Positions 1-8,517 of a DNA stretch of 64,000 nt are shown here, piece after piece. The notes below the pieces were generated by a model. That model made no database searches, had not been told where the DNA came from, and saw only the letters and a list, made by a program, of their open reading frames with translations. A program made the translations under genes and the position numbers. The stretch spans positions 248,001 through 312,000 of the forward strand of contig NZ_JAHXPB010000004.1 in assembly GCF_023147505.1 (NCBI RefSeq), in the 5' to 3' direction. Position 1 is the first letter of the stretch; the number at the start of each line of letters is the position of its first letter. The DNA is from Brevundimonas sp. EYE_349 (GTDB lineage: Bacteria; Pseudomonadota; Alphaproteobacteria; Caulobacterales; Caulobacteraceae).

Positions 1-1
1 T

Positions 2-1468
2 AACGGCGCAGGCAAGAGCACCCTGCTGCGCCTGATCTCGGGCGCCTCGGCGCCGGCCCAGGGGGCGGTGTCTCTTGCCGGGTCGGTCGGGGTTCTGGAT
101 CAGCGCCATGACCCAGCGCCGGACGAGACGGCGGCGCATACGCTGGGCGCCGCCGAGGGGCTGGCGATCATCGAGCGGGTCGTGGCCGGCGAGGGTTCAG
201 CCGACGATCTGGCGAACGCCGACTGGACGCTGGAGGTGCGATTGCACGAGGCGCTGAGCGCCGTCGGACTGGCCGATCTGTCGCTGGATCGGCCGACCGC
301 CAGCCTGAGCGGTGGGGAGCAGACCCGGTTGCGGCTGGCCGGTCTGATGCTGGCGCGACCGGACCTGATCCTGCTTGACGAGCCCACCAATCATCTGGAT
401 GCGGAGGCGCGGGCGTTGGTCGCCGAGGTGATCGGGCGCTGGGACGGCGGGGTCGTGGCGGTCAGCCATGACCGCGACCTGCTGCGCCGGATGGATCGGA
501 TCGTCGAGATGTCGAGCTTGGGCGTGGCGATCTATGGCGGCGGCTATGACCTTTATGCCGAGCGCAAGGCGGTCGAGCGGGAGGCGGCGGCGAGGGGGCT
601 GGACGACGCCGAGCGCGACATGGCCCGCCTGGGCGCCGAGGCGCAGAAGCGGACGGTAACCAAGGCAAGGCGCGACGCGGCGGGCCGACGCAAGGCGGCC
701 AAGGGCGATATGCCCAAGGTCCTGCTGGGCGCGCGCGCCGAGCGGGCCGAGAACAGCGGCGGGCGCGACCGGCTGCTGGCCGTTCGCCAGTCGGAAGAGG
801 CCCAGGCCGCGCTGTCGGCGGCGCGAGAGCGGGTCGATCGGACACGCACCCTGTCGATCCCGATGCCTGCGACGGGTCTGGCGGCCGGCCGCACCGTGTT
901 GGCGCTGGACCGGGCGGCATGGGCGACGCCGCAGGGCCGAGCCGTCGTCGGACCGATCGACCTGAGGATCGTCGGGCCGGAGCGGCTGGCGATCACCGGA
1001 CCGAACGGATCGGGAAAGACGACGTTTCTGCGGCTGATCGTCGGGGATCTGGAGCCGAACGGGGGTTCGGTCGAGCGGCCGGTACGGGCGACACTGCTGG
1101 ATCAAGAGGCGGCGATCCTTGATCGGAACGAGACGCTGGTCGAAGCGTGGCGACGGCTGAACCCCGACGGGTCCGCGAACGACGCCCAGGCGGCGCTGGC
1201 GCGGTTCCTGTTTCGCAATACGGCGGCGCATCGCCGGGTCGGAGACCTGTCAGGCGGCGAGCGGCTGAGAGCGGCGCTGGCCTGCGTCATGACGGGTCCG
1301 ACCCCGCCGAAGTTGCTGGTGCTGGATGAACCCACGAACCATCTGGACCTGGAGTCGGTCGAAGCGGTCGAGGCGGCGTTGAAAGCTTACGACGGAGCGC
1401 TTGTCGTCGTCAGCCATGATGCGGACTTCCTGGCCGCGCTGGAGGTCACGCGCACCCTGGCCCTGTGA
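2..1468 (+). CDS. ABC-F family ATPase, 5' end outside window
   Basis: This is a soluble tandem ATPase of the ABC-F class, whose members act on the ribosome in translation or antibiotic resistance and have no membrane domain. The frame is open from base 2 and the window begins inside the first Walker A motif (NGAGKST), so the true start lies upstream. A GTG at 68 is only an internal codon. The first cassette has LSGGEQTRLRL and LILLDEPTNHLD. A charged linker follows, then the second cassette with GPNGSGKTT, LSGGERLRAAL and LLVLDEPTNHLD. The protein ends soon after the second H-loop, so it lacks the C-terminal coiled coil seen in the other ABC-F protein of this window (61826-63748). The subfamily cannot be fixed from sequence alone. 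Confidence 0.93.
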   Translation, partial: NGAGKSTLLRLISGASAPAQGAVSLAGSVGVLDQRHDPAPDETAAHTLGAAEGLAIIERVVAGEGSADDLANADWTLEVRLHEALSAVGLADLSLDRPTASLSGGEQTRLRLAGLMLARPDLILLDEPTNHLDAEARALVAEVIGRWDGGVVAVSHDRDLLRRMDRIVEMSSLGVAIYGGGYDLYAERKAVEREAAARGLDDAERDMARLGAEAQKRTVTKARRDAAGRRKAAKGDMPKVLLGARAERAENSGGRDRLLAVRQSEEAQAALSAARERVDRTRTLSIPMPATGLAAGRTVLALDRAAWATPQGRAVVGPIDLRIVGPERLAITGPNGSGKTTFLRLIVGDLEPNGGSVERPVRATLLDQEAAILDRNETLVEAWRRLNPDGSANDAQAALARFLFRNTAAHRRVGDLSGGERLRAALACVMTGPTPPKLLVLDEPTNHLDLESVEAVEAALKAYDGALVVVSHDADFLAALEVTRTLAL

Positions 1469-1470
1469 TC

Positions 1471-1591
1471 GGACTTGGACTCCAAGTCAGAAAAAACAGT
1501 CCAACAAGTCCAACTTCTGGGTGGGTTTGAGTTTTCAAAGACCGAACGGATCATCGTCGCGTGGTTTAACCCTATGATAGGTCGATTGACG
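1471..1591. repeat. Intergenic element, copy 1
   Basis: The 205-base gap after the ABC-F gene holds a palindrome (ACTTGGA-C-TCCAAGT, 1473-1487), then aaaaaacagtcca (1491-1503), further GTCCAAC words, and ggtcgattgacg (1580-1591). The last two words recur at 54619 and 54707 with almost the same separation (89 versus 88 bases), although the sequence between them differs. No protein frame looks real here. The function is unknown. Confidence 0.4.
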
Positions 1592-1673
1592 ACGGTCGAG
1601 TTCAAGTCCTTGATCCGTCATGGCTTTACCGACGGAAACAAGATGGCTAAGTCGCAAACGCGACGTTCAGCCG

Positions 1674-3251
1674 TCAGCCCCAGGCTTCCACGGCGCCCTT
1701 GCGGCGGACCATCGAAGGGGTGTTGAGCTGGGTGCGGGGCTCGGCCTCGGCGCGGCCGAACAGCCAGCCCTGGCCGTATTCGACGCCCGCCGTCTTGAGC
1801 TCGTTGGCGACGCGGTCTGTCTCGATCATCTCGGCGATGGTCTCCAGCTTCATCGAGCGGCACAGTTCGACGATGCTATGCAGCATGGCCTTTGAGCGGT
1901 CGTCCGTTTCGATGTCGCGCACGATGGCGCCGTCGATCTTGACCGCGTCGACCGACAGTTTGCGCAGATAGTCGAAGGCGGCGGAGCCGGCGCCGAAGTC
2001 GTCGATACAGACCTTGATCCCGGCTTCGCGCAGGCTGGCCAGACGGCGGTCCGCCGCCTCGATGTCGGCGACGGCCGAGGTTTCGGTGACTTCGACGATC
2101 AGGCGGCGGCGTTCCTCGGGCGCGCCGGCGGTCATGCGCAGCAGCTGTTCGACATAGGTGTCGTCGCCCAGAGAGGCGCCCGAGACGTTGATCGCCATCT
2201 TCAGCAGACCGGCGCCGGGCTGTCGCATCCGTCTCAGCACCTTTTCGGCCACGGCCAGATCGAAGGATTCGATCAGGTCCAACTCTTCGGCCATGCGGAT
2301 GGCGTCGGCAGGGCCGTTATTGCCCTTGAACCGCGCCAGGGCCTCGAAGTGATGGACGGCCCGCGAGTCCAGATGAACGATCGGCTGATAGTGGACCTGG
2401 AATTCGCGCGACTTCACCACGCTGCGGAAGGTTTCAGCGTCGCGGAAGGTGCGTTTCAGCGAGTCCGCGAAGGCGATCTGGGGATTGGCCAGGCCGTCGC
2501 CCTTCAAGCAGCCCTCAATAGCGAAACGCATGGCGCGCAGCACGCACAGAGAATCCGAACCGGGCGGCACGGGCGAGTTGAACGCCTCGGCCCCCAGCGA
2601 CAGCCCTTCGGCGCGGCCCGCCTCGACGATCTCTGCGGCGATGTCGCGGCGGTCATTGGCGGGGCGCAACAGGGCGAAGCGCACAGCCGTCAACTGGGCG
2701 GCGCCCGATCCCTGGATAGCGGCCGATTGCAGGGTGGCCTCGATGCGTCGGTTCAGCCGATCAACCACATCGTCGCCCACGTTCTCCATCCCCTGTATGT
2801 CCAGGAAGGACAGGGCCAGGTCGGGGTTGGCTTCCAGCACGCGTCCTGCATCGGCCAGGAACGCATCCGGGTCCATCAGGGGGCGAGTTTCAAGATCGGC
2901 GACGGCGAAAGCCGGGCCGTCGTAGGAAATGGCGCAGGACACGGCGGGGGCCATCTGCGGCAGGACGAAGGCGCGGAAGGTCGCGCGCCTCACGCGGTCG
3001 GGGCCAGCCGAAACAAGAATGCAGGTTGGCGCGATCCGCACGCCAGCCTTCATCCCCTGCAGGGTCGCCAGGATCGCGGAGCCGTCGTGCAGCAGGTCGG
3101 CAAGCGGCCGCCCGGTCCATGTCGCGCCGGCGTCCTCGCCCGCCGCCGCGCCCGCGCCGATGGCGAAGGCGACGACGCCGTTCGGGGCCACCTCGACCAG
3201 GGTGTCGGCGGATGCGAAGGCCAGGCCAAGAAGACGGGTCGTCAGCGTCAT
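1674..3251 (-). CDS. EAL-domain cyclic-di-GMP phosphodiesterase
   Basis: This 525-residue protein probably hydrolyses cyclic di-GMP. The EAL domain occupies the C-terminal half. It starts near residue 303 with FEALARF, followed by INVSG, VEVTET, CIDDFGAG and VKIDG, then ETIAEMIE and GQGWLFGR, so the metal-binding and catalytic residues look intact. The N-terminal 250 residues may be a degenerate GGDEF-like or sensory region; I see no GGDEF motif and no clear membrane helix. I chose ATG 3251 over the upstream GTG 3269. The gene lies 46 bases downstream of flbY on the same strand, so it is probably the last gene of the flgI operon and may tie c-di-GMP turnover to flagellar assembly or motility. 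Confidence 0.88.
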   Translation of the reverse strand: MTLTTRLLGLAFASADTLVEVAPNGVVAFAIGAGAAAGEDAGATWTGRPLADLLHDGSAILATLQGMKAGVRIAPTCILVSAGPDRVRRATFRAFVLPQMAPAVSCAISYDGPAFAVADLETRPLMDPDAFLADAGRVLEANPDLALSFLDIQGMENVGDDVVDRLNRRIEATLQSAAIQGSGAAQLTAVRFALLRPANDRRDIAAEIVEAGRAEGLSLGAEAFNSPVPPGSDSLCVLRAMRFAIEGCLKGDGLANPQIAFADSLKRTFRDAETFRSVVKSREFQVHYQPIVHLDSRAVHHFEALARFKGNNGPADAIRMAEELDLIESFDLAVAEKVLRRMRQPGAGLLKMAINVSGASLGDDTYVEQLLRMTAGAPEERRRLIVEVTETSAVADIEAADRRLASLREAGIKVCIDDFGAGSAAFDYLRKLSVDAVKIDGAIVRDIETDDRSKAMLHSIVELCRSMKLETIAEMIETDRVANELKTAGVEYGQGWLFGRAEAEPRTQLNTPSMVRRKGAVEAWG

Positions 3252-3297
3252 GAGGCCATGCTGATCCACATGCGCTTAAAAAATCGGCAATGCCCGA

Positions 3298-3735
3298 TCA
3301 GGCCATCCTGTTGAAGGCGACGGCGCGTCCGTCGCCCAGGGCCGCGCGGCCGTCGGCGGCATAGGCGCTGGGCGGCGTGCGGGCGGCTGTGACTTCGGCG
3401 GCGATGGTGCGGACCAGCCCCTCAGAAATCTGGCGCGCCGCCTCGACCGCGCGGGCATGGGCGTTCAGCACGGTGTCGAAGACCCGCGTGGCCTCGACCA
3501 AGGCCTTGCGGTCATCCAAAGGCGCGTCGCGCAGCAGGGCGGGATTGGCCTTCACATGGGCCGTGTCGCGCCGATACAGATTGGCCATCTCTTGGGTCTC
3601 GGCCAGACCGGCCGCGACATCCTGAGGCCGGCGGTCCGCAAAGGCCTGGGTTTCGGCCGACAGCCGATCGGTGAGCCGTTTGGTCAGGACGATCAGCTGG
3701 CGCACGCGCGCCTGGGCCAGTTCGCTGTCGCTCAT
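3298..3735 (-). CDS. flbY: Flagellar protein FlbY
   Basis: This 145-residue, largely helical protein has no signal peptide or membrane helix. It is recognised mainly by position: third gene of the caulobacterial flgI-cheL-flbY cluster, with a start (MSDSELAQARVRQLIVLTKRLT) like that of FlbY. Its molecular role in the basal body is not well defined. It overlaps the upstream cheL gene by 4 bases (3732-3735), which suggests translational coupling. Confidence 0.75.
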   Translation of the reverse strand: MSDSELAQARVRQLIVLTKRLTDRLSAETQAFADRRPQDVAAGLAETQEMANLYRRDTAHVKANPALLRDAPLDDRKALVEATRVFDTVLNAHARAVEAARQISEGLVRTIAAEVTAARTPPSAYAADGRAALGDGRAVAFNRMA

Positions 3736-4034
3736 CGCCGGCCCTCCTGCATCTTCAACATTTCGGACATGACCGGGCCGCTCAGGCCGATCCCGCCGGC
3801 TGCGACGGTGGTCTTGGCCATCTCGTCCAGCATGAAGCTGCGCCAGGTCCCCTCGGCCTGACCCCCGCCGAACAGGCCGTCGGTCGACAGGCCGTCGAAC
3901 ATCGGTTTCAGCATCTGAGAGATGAAGGTGGCCTCGAAGGCCTTGGCGGTTTCCTGTATCTTGTCGCGATTGGCGACCGTGGGCGCGGCGGCGGTCGGAC
4001 GAAGCAGGTCGGCGGAGACGGTCAGGTCGGTCAT
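3732..4034 (-). CDS. cheL: Rod-binding protein CheL / FlgJ N-terminal type
   Basis: This 100-residue protein matches the rod-binding half of FlgJ, which caps or chaperones flagellar rod assembly in the periplasm. It carries the family signature AKAFEATFISQMLKPMF and the later G-x-AEGTWRSFMLDE segment. The muramidase domain of enterobacterial FlgJ is absent, as is usual in alphaproteobacteria, where the gene is called cheL. It lies between flgI (1 base gap) and flbY (4-base overlap) in one operon. Confidence 0.85.
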   Translation of the reverse strand: MTDLTVSADLLRPTAAAPTVANRDKIQETAKAFEATFISQMLKPMFDGLSTDGLFGGGQAEGTWRSFMLDEMAKTTVAAGGIGLSGPVMSEMLKMQEGRR

Positions 4035-4035
4035 G

Positions 4036-5151
4036 TCACATCACCTCGATATCGGCTTGCAGGGCGCCGGCGGCCTTGATGGCCTGCAGGATGCTGATCA
4101 TGTCGCGCGGGCTGACGCCCAGGGCGTTCAGGCCGTTGACCAGGGTGGACAGGTTGGCCCCTCCGCCGACCAGACGCATCTGGGTGCCCAGTTCCTCCTC
4201 GACATTGACCTGGCTTGAGGGGACGACGGCGGTCTGGCCCTGGCTGAAGGGTGCGGGCTGGCTGACGATAGGTTGTTCGTCCACCGATATGGTCAGATTG
4301 CCTTGGGCGATGGCCACGCGAGAGATACGCACGGCGTCGCCCATGACGATGACCCCATTGACCTCGTCGATGATGACCTTGGCCGGTGTGTCGACGCTGA
4401 CCGGCAGGTTCTCGATGCGGCTGATGAAGCCCGCCATGCCCAGCTGGGCCGGCGCGCGCAGGGCGACCACAGTGCCGTTTTCGGCCAGGGCCGCGCCCGG
4501 ATAGGCGGCGTTGACGACGGCGGCGACGCGCTGGGCGGTGGTGAAGTCAGGGTTGCGCAGGTTCAGTCGCACCTCGTTCATGTTCGCCATCTGGAAGCCG
4601 GTCTCGCGTTCGACCAGGGCGCCCGAGGCGATGCGGCCGGCGGTCGGCACCCCGCGCGTGACCGACGAGCCCGATCCGCCCGAGGCCGAGACGGCGCCGG
4701 TCTGAACCGACCCTTGCGCCACCGCATAGACCTGACCATCGGCGCCCTGAAGGCTGGTCACGACCAGCGAGCCGCCCAGCAGGCTTTTCGCGTCGCACAT
4801 GGAGGCGACCGACACGTCGATGCGCGAACCGGGTGTGGCGAAGGCCGGCAGGTCGGCCGTCACCATCACGGCGGCCATGTTCTTGGTGTTGGCGTTGGAG
4901 CCGCGAATATTGACGCCCAGCCGTTCGGTCATGCCTTCCAGAGACTGACGGGTGAAGGGGCAGTTGCGAAGGCTGTCGCCCGTGCCGTTCAGGCCCATGA
5001 CCATGCCGTAGCCGACCAACTGGTTGCCGCGCACGCCCTCGACGGCGGCGATGTCCTTGATGCGCGACTGCATCTGGGCCAGGGCCGGACCGGCCGAAAC
5101 CGTCAGGGCGGCGACGGCGCAGGCGGCAAGGCGGGCAAGCAGATTTTGCAT
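4036..5151 (-). CDS. flgI: Flagellar P-ring protein FlgI
   Basis: FlgI polymerises in the periplasm as the P ring around the flagellar rod. The 371-residue product begins with a Sec signal peptide (MQNLLARLAACAVAAL... ending ALA-QMQ). The conserved mature start RIKDIAAVEGVRGNQLVGYGMV and NGTGDS follow, and the C-terminal VNGLNALGVSPRDMISILQAIK is typical of the family. I prefer ATG 5151 because the GTG at 5166 would put a charged pentapeptide before the signal sequence. It is the first gene of the flgI-cheL-flbY-EAL operon and is divergent from fliX. Confidence 0.96.
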   Translation of the reverse strand: MQNLLARLAACAVAALTVSAGPALAQMQSRIKDIAAVEGVRGNQLVGYGMVMGLNGTGDSLRNCPFTRQSLEGMTERLGVNIRGSNANTKNMAAVMVTADLPAFATPGSRIDVSVASMCDAKSLLGGSLVVTSLQGADGQVYAVAQGSVQTGAVSASGGSGSSVTRGVPTAGRIASGALVERETGFQMANMNEVRLNLRNPDFTTAQRVAAVVNAAYPGAALAENGTVVALRAPAQLGMAGFISRIENLPVSVDTPAKVIIDEVNGVIVMGDAVRISRVAIAQGNLTISVDEQPIVSQPAPFSQGQTAVVPSSQVNVEEELGTQMRLVGGGANLSTLVNGLNALGVSPRDMISILQAIKAAGALQADIEVM

Positions 5152-5335
5152 CGGTCGAACGTCCACGCGGCTTTACGTCCCCCGTTCATGCCAGGATCGT
5201 GCCGTACGATTAACCCAGGGAAATCAACGTGCGGCTTCGCTAGAACGATGAACAGACGGCAGGATTTGCCGGGGCGTTAACTAAACAGTCATCGCGGGGC
5301 GCCATCCATGATCCCATGATGCGGAGCGCGTGGGC
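5152..5335. promoter_or_regulatory. Divergent fliX/flgI promoter region
   Basis: This 184-base gap must hold promoters for both flgI (leftward) and fliX (rightward). It contains TTAACCC at 5210-5216 and TTAAC at 5277-5281, each resembling half of a CtrA box (TTAA-N7-TTAA). Neither is a full site. In Caulobacter this locus is known to be under cell-cycle and flagellar hierarchy control. Confidence 0.35.
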
Positions 5336-5761
5336 ATGAAGGTTGTCGGGCCAAACGGCGTCAGCACGCCGACCAGCACGCGCGCGACGCGATCCGCCAG
5401 CGGCTTTTCGCTGGGCCAAGCGGCCTCTGCCCCAGCGCCGACGGCCGCGACGGCCAGCGCCGCCGCGAGCGGCGTGTCGGACGTCTCGGCCCTGATGGCA
5501 TTGCAGGGGATAGAGGGGCCGCTGGAGCGTCGGCGTCGCGCCATCCGTCGCGGCGGCGGCCTATTGGATCGTCTGGACGAACTGAAACTGGCGCTTCTCA
5601 ATGGTGATGCGGACGAGGCCTCGCTGGATCGACTGGCGCGCAGTCTGCGCGAGGAACGGGCGGATGACGGTGATCCGGGCCTGAACGCCGTGCTGGACCA
5701 GATCGACCTGCGCGCCTCGGTCGAATTGGCAAAGGCGGAAATGCGCCGTCCGCGCGGCTGA
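5336..5761 (+). CDS. fliX: Flagellar assembly regulator FliX
   Basis: FliX couples early flagellar assembly to activity of the sigma-54 activator FlbD in Caulobacter. The 141-residue product starts MKVVGPNGVSTPTST, has a low-complexity Ala/Ser N-terminal stretch, then the conserved helical part (VSALMALQGIEGPLERRRRA and LDRLDELKLALLNGD). ATG 5336 is preceded by GGAG at 5323-5326, so it is favoured over GTG 5330. It is divergent from flgI and followed by dksA, the arrangement known from Caulobacter. Confidence 0.9.
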   Translation: MKVVGPNGVSTPTSTRATRSASGFSLGQAASAPAPTAATASAAASGVSDVSALMALQGIEGPLERRRRAIRRGGGLLDRLDELKLALLNGDADEASLDRLARSLREERADDGDPGLNAVLDQIDLRASVELAKAEMRRPRG

Positions 5762-5940
5762 CGCCGAAAAATCCACAGATGTCAGACGGCTAAGCTTGAA
5801 GGGTGAGTGACATTTGTCACTCTGGCGAGGTCGTTCGCCTTATTTGCATCACGGAATCGAGAACCGCGTTGCCGCGACTCGTCAGGCTGACTATACGGCC
5901 ATCTGCGCCACAGGGGGGCGTGTTAGAGAGCGTGAGATCG

Positions 5941-6375
5941 ATGAACGCTTTGGCGTCCGTTGTGACCGACGAATCCGGCCCATACCGCCCGTCCGACGAC
6001 GAGCCGTTCATGAACGAACGGCAGCAGGCCTATTTCAAGAAGAAGCTGCTGGACTGGAAGGAGGACATCCTTCGCGAGTCCAAGGGCACGGTGGTCAATC
6101 TGAAGGCCGAGACCGAGAACCACCCCGATCTGGTGGACCGGGCCTCGTCCGAATCCGACCGCGCGCTGGAGTTGCGCACCCGTGACCGCCAGCGAAAGTT
6201 GATCTCCAAGATCGACGACGCTCTGCGCCGGATCGAGGACGGTTCCTACGGCTATTGCGAGGACACGGGCGAGCCCATCGGCCTGGGTCGTCTGGAAGCC
6301 CGTCCCACCGCAACCCTGTCGGTCGAGGCCCAGGAACGGCACGAGCGCCGCGAGCGCGTTCACCGCGACGACTGA
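5941..6375 (+). CDS. dksA: RNA polymerase-binding factor DksA
   Basis: DksA binds the RNA polymerase secondary channel and acts with (p)ppGpp on rRNA and amino-acid promoters. The 144-residue product has the coiled-coil region from about residue 25 (FMNERQQAYFKKKLLDWKEDIL) and the C-terminal TraR/DksA domain with GSYGYCEDTGEPIGLGRLEARP. Only one Cys (YGYC) of the classical four-Cys zinc finger is present, so this is the Cys-poor alphaproteobacterial form. I placed the start at ATG 5941; the frame is open to 5803 but the extra N-terminus does not look like the family. Confidence 0.93.
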   Translation: MNALASVVTDESGPYRPSDDEPFMNERQQAYFKKKLLDWKEDILRESKGTVVNLKAETENHPDLVDRASSESDRALELRTRDRQRKLISKIDDALRRIEDGSYGYCEDTGEPIGLGRLEARPTATLSVEAQERHERRERVHRDD

Positions 6376-6400
6376 TCGTCGGCCTGACTGCTCGGCCCGA

Positions 6401-6796
6401 TCAGTCGGACAGGGCGGGCGTCAGATCCGTTCGGCCGAAATCGTCGCCCTTGAACAGCAATGGGGCGTCGCTTTCCTTGGCCAGGGCGTAGGCGAAACAG
6501 TCGCCGAGATTGAGTTTGGCGGCCGTTCGCTTGCCGAAGTCTCGTTCAGCGCTTGCAGCCAAGGATGCCGTTCGCGAGGTGGCTGGGGCGATCCGTATGC
6601 CCAGCTTAGCGACCACGAGATCCAAATCTACTACACCGGGCTCGCCGCGTAGCGACCTAAGACGGGTCGCAGCTTCCCAATAGCCGACAGGAGACAAGAC
6701 TAAGTCTTTTTCGCGCGCCATCATCCGACGGAACACCATGCTTTCCGGCTCTTGGAGAAGCACCGCAACCAAGGCGGAGGCATCCACAACGATCAT
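6401..6796 (-). CDS. VapC-type PIN-domain toxin
   Basis: This is a predicted RNase of the PIN superfamily, the toxin of a type II toxin-antitoxin pair. The 131-residue product begins MIVVDASALVAVLLQE, giving the first catalytic Asp (D5). E41 (VGYWEA), D99 (LNLGDCFAYALA) and D118 (LFKGDDF) complete a standard acidic site, so the toxin appears intact. Its start overlaps the end of the upstream antitoxin by 4 bases. The target RNA cannot be inferred. Confidence 0.9.
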   Translation of the reverse strand: MIVVDASALVAVLLQEPESMVFRRMMAREKDLVLSPVGYWEAATRLRSLRGEPGVVDLDLVVAKLGIRIAPATSRTASLAASAERDFGKRTAAKLNLGDCFAYALAKESDAPLLFKGDDFGRTDLTPALSD

Positions 6797-7056
6797 TTGG
6801 GCAGGCCGTCTTCATCGTAGAGGTCATCGTCGGTAAGCAAGGGGCCGATGATCGGCAGGCTGTTGAAATGCGCCACGATTTCTTCGACGGCTGCGAGCTT
6901 GGCCTCGATCTCGGCCTCGCGTCGGGCAATCAGGCGCTCGTCGCGCTCCCTGACCATGTCTTCGACCAAGTCGGTAATGGACCTGCCTTCCAGGCGCGCT
7001 ATTTCGCGCAACCGCTCCACGACCTCTGGCTTTCTGATCTGTACAGGTGCGTTCAT
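6793..7056 (-). CDS. VapB-type antitoxin
   Basis: This 87-residue product pairs with the downstream VapC toxin. The N-terminal MNAPVQIRKPEVVERLREIARLEG and SITDLVEDMV match the short DNA-binding segment of the Rv0623/PSK-type VapB antitoxins. An acidic, charged helix and a C-terminal tail (LTDDDLYDEDGLPK) probably wrap the toxin active site. I chose ATG 7056; in-frame codons upstream to 7095 look non-coding. A 4-base overlap with vapC supports a two-gene operon, probably autoregulated. Confidence 0.83.
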   Translation of the reverse strand: MNAPVQIRKPEVVERLREIARLEGRSITDLVEDMVRERDERLIARREAEIEAKLAAVEEIVAHFNSLPIIGPLLTDDDLYDEDGLPK

Positions 7057-7160
7057 GATTGGTCGGAATCTATCATGACGACGGCCGCAATCCAACCCGC
7101 GCCTTGACTTCTCCCGGTTGCGGCGCGACCTAGCCGCCTCGCTTTCAAGGTCGTCTTCCC

Positions 7161-8495
7161 ATGTCCGTCAAGGTTCGTTTCGCCCCGTCGCCCACGGGAA
7201 AGCTGCACGTCGGCAATGTCCGCACCGCCTTGGTGAACTGGCTGTTCGCCAAGGGGCAGGGCGGGTCGTTCGTGCTGCGTATCGACGACACCGACCTGGC
7301 TCGCTCTACGCCGGAGTTCGAACAGGGGATCGAGGACGATCTGACCTGGCTGGGCATGCTGTGGGACGAGCGGTACAACCAGTCCAAGCGGTTCGACCGA
7401 TACGAGGAGGCGGCGGAACGGCTGAAGGCTTCCGGCCGGCTGTATCCCGCCTATGAGACGGCCGACGAACTGGACCGTCGTCGCAAGGTGCAGTTGTCGC
7501 GCGGTCTGCCGCCGATCTACGACCGCGCCGCGCTGGACCTGACCGACGACCAGAAGGCCGCCTACGAGGCCGAAGGCCGGCGTCCGCACTGGCGTTTCAA
7601 GCTGGAAGGCAAGCGCGTATCCTGGGAAGACCTGGCGCGCGGCCATGCCGAGGTGGACACCGCCTCCATGTCCGACCCCGTGCTGATCCGCGAGGACGGC
7701 CTGTTCCTCTACACCCTGCCGTCGGTTGTGGACGACATCGACATGGCCATCACCCACATCATTCGGGGCGAGGATCACGTCACCAACACCGGCGCCCAGA
7801 TCGAGATATTCGAGGCGCTTGGGGCGGGTGTCCCCGGCTTCGCCCATATGCCGCTGCTGGTCGGTGCGGATGGCGCCGCCCTGTCCAAGCGTCTGGGATC
7901 GCTGTCGATCAGCGACATGCGCGACCAGGGCTATGAGCCTATCGCCATCACCAGCCACCTGGGTCGGATCGGCACGTCAGATCCGCTGGAGGTCGGCGCA
8001 TCGATCGAGGCGCTGGGCGCGGGCTTCGCCTTCTCCAAGATGGGCCGTTCGCCGGCGCGCTACGACACGGCGGATCTGGACCGCCTGAACGCCCAGGCGC
8101 TGCACGTCATGGATTACGACACGGCCAAGCCTCGGCTTCAGGCGCTGGGCGTGGACCTTGGCGAGACATTCTGGTCCGTGGTGCGAGGCAATCTGAATAA
8201 GTTCGGCGACGTCGTTGAAATGGCGAGAATCGTTCAGGGGCCGATCCAGCCGGTCATCGAGGATGCGGGCTTCATCGACGCGGCCGCTGGTCTGCTGCCG
8301 GACGTGATCGACGAAACGGCCTGGTCGACCTGGACCAATGCGGTGAAGACCGAAACCGGCGCCAAAGGCAAGGCGCTGTTCATGCCGCTGCGTCTGGCGC
8401 TGACGGGACAGGCGCACGGGCCGGACATGGCGGGCTTGGCCCCCCTGATCGGTCGCGAGACCATCCAACGGCGCCTGAGAGGCGAGGCGGCCTAA
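7161..8495 (+). CDS. gltX: Glutamate--tRNA ligase
   Basis: This class I aminoacyl-tRNA synthetase charges tRNA with glutamate in the cytosol. The 444-residue protein has the HIGH-equivalent HVGN near residue 16 (RFAPSPTGKLHVGNVRTAL), the FVLRIDDTD segment, the RGEDHVTNT loop and the KMSKS-equivalent LSKRLGS near residue 240. It is shorter than the roughly 470-residue E. coli enzyme. Many alphaproteobacteria carry two GltX paralogues, and which one this is cannot be told here. The stop codon lies inside an 8-bp inverted repeat (8484-8503). Confidence 0.95.
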   Translation: MSVKVRFAPSPTGKLHVGNVRTALVNWLFAKGQGGSFVLRIDDTDLARSTPEFEQGIEDDLTWLGMLWDERYNQSKRFDRYEEAAERLKASGRLYPAYETADELDRRRKVQLSRGLPPIYDRAALDLTDDQKAAYEAEGRRPHWRFKLEGKRVSWEDLARGHAEVDTASMSDPVLIREDGLFLYTLPSVVDDIDMAITHIIRGEDHVTNTGAQIEIFEALGAGVPGFAHMPLLVGADGAALSKRLGSLSISDMRDQGYEPIAITSHLGRIGTSDPLEVGASIEALGAGFAFSKMGRSPARYDTADLDRLNAQALHVMDYDTAKPRLQALGVDLGETFWSVVRGNLNKFGDVVEMARIVQGPIQPVIEDAGFIDAAAGLLPDVIDETAWSTWTNAVKTETGAKGKALFMPLRLALTGQAHGPDMAGLAPLIGRETIQRRLRGEAA

Positions 8496-8517
8496 GCCGC
8501 CTCAGGCCGCCCCGACA

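Noticed and set aside
5258-5269. Sigma-54 promoter GGCAGGATTTGC between flgI and fliX
   Set aside because: GG and GC are separated by 8 bases rather than the invariant 10.
8484-8503. Terminator at the gltX stop (GAGGCGGC-ctaa-GCCGCCTC)
   Set aside because: The stem is perfect but no T tract follows on either strand, so it is not called a terminator.
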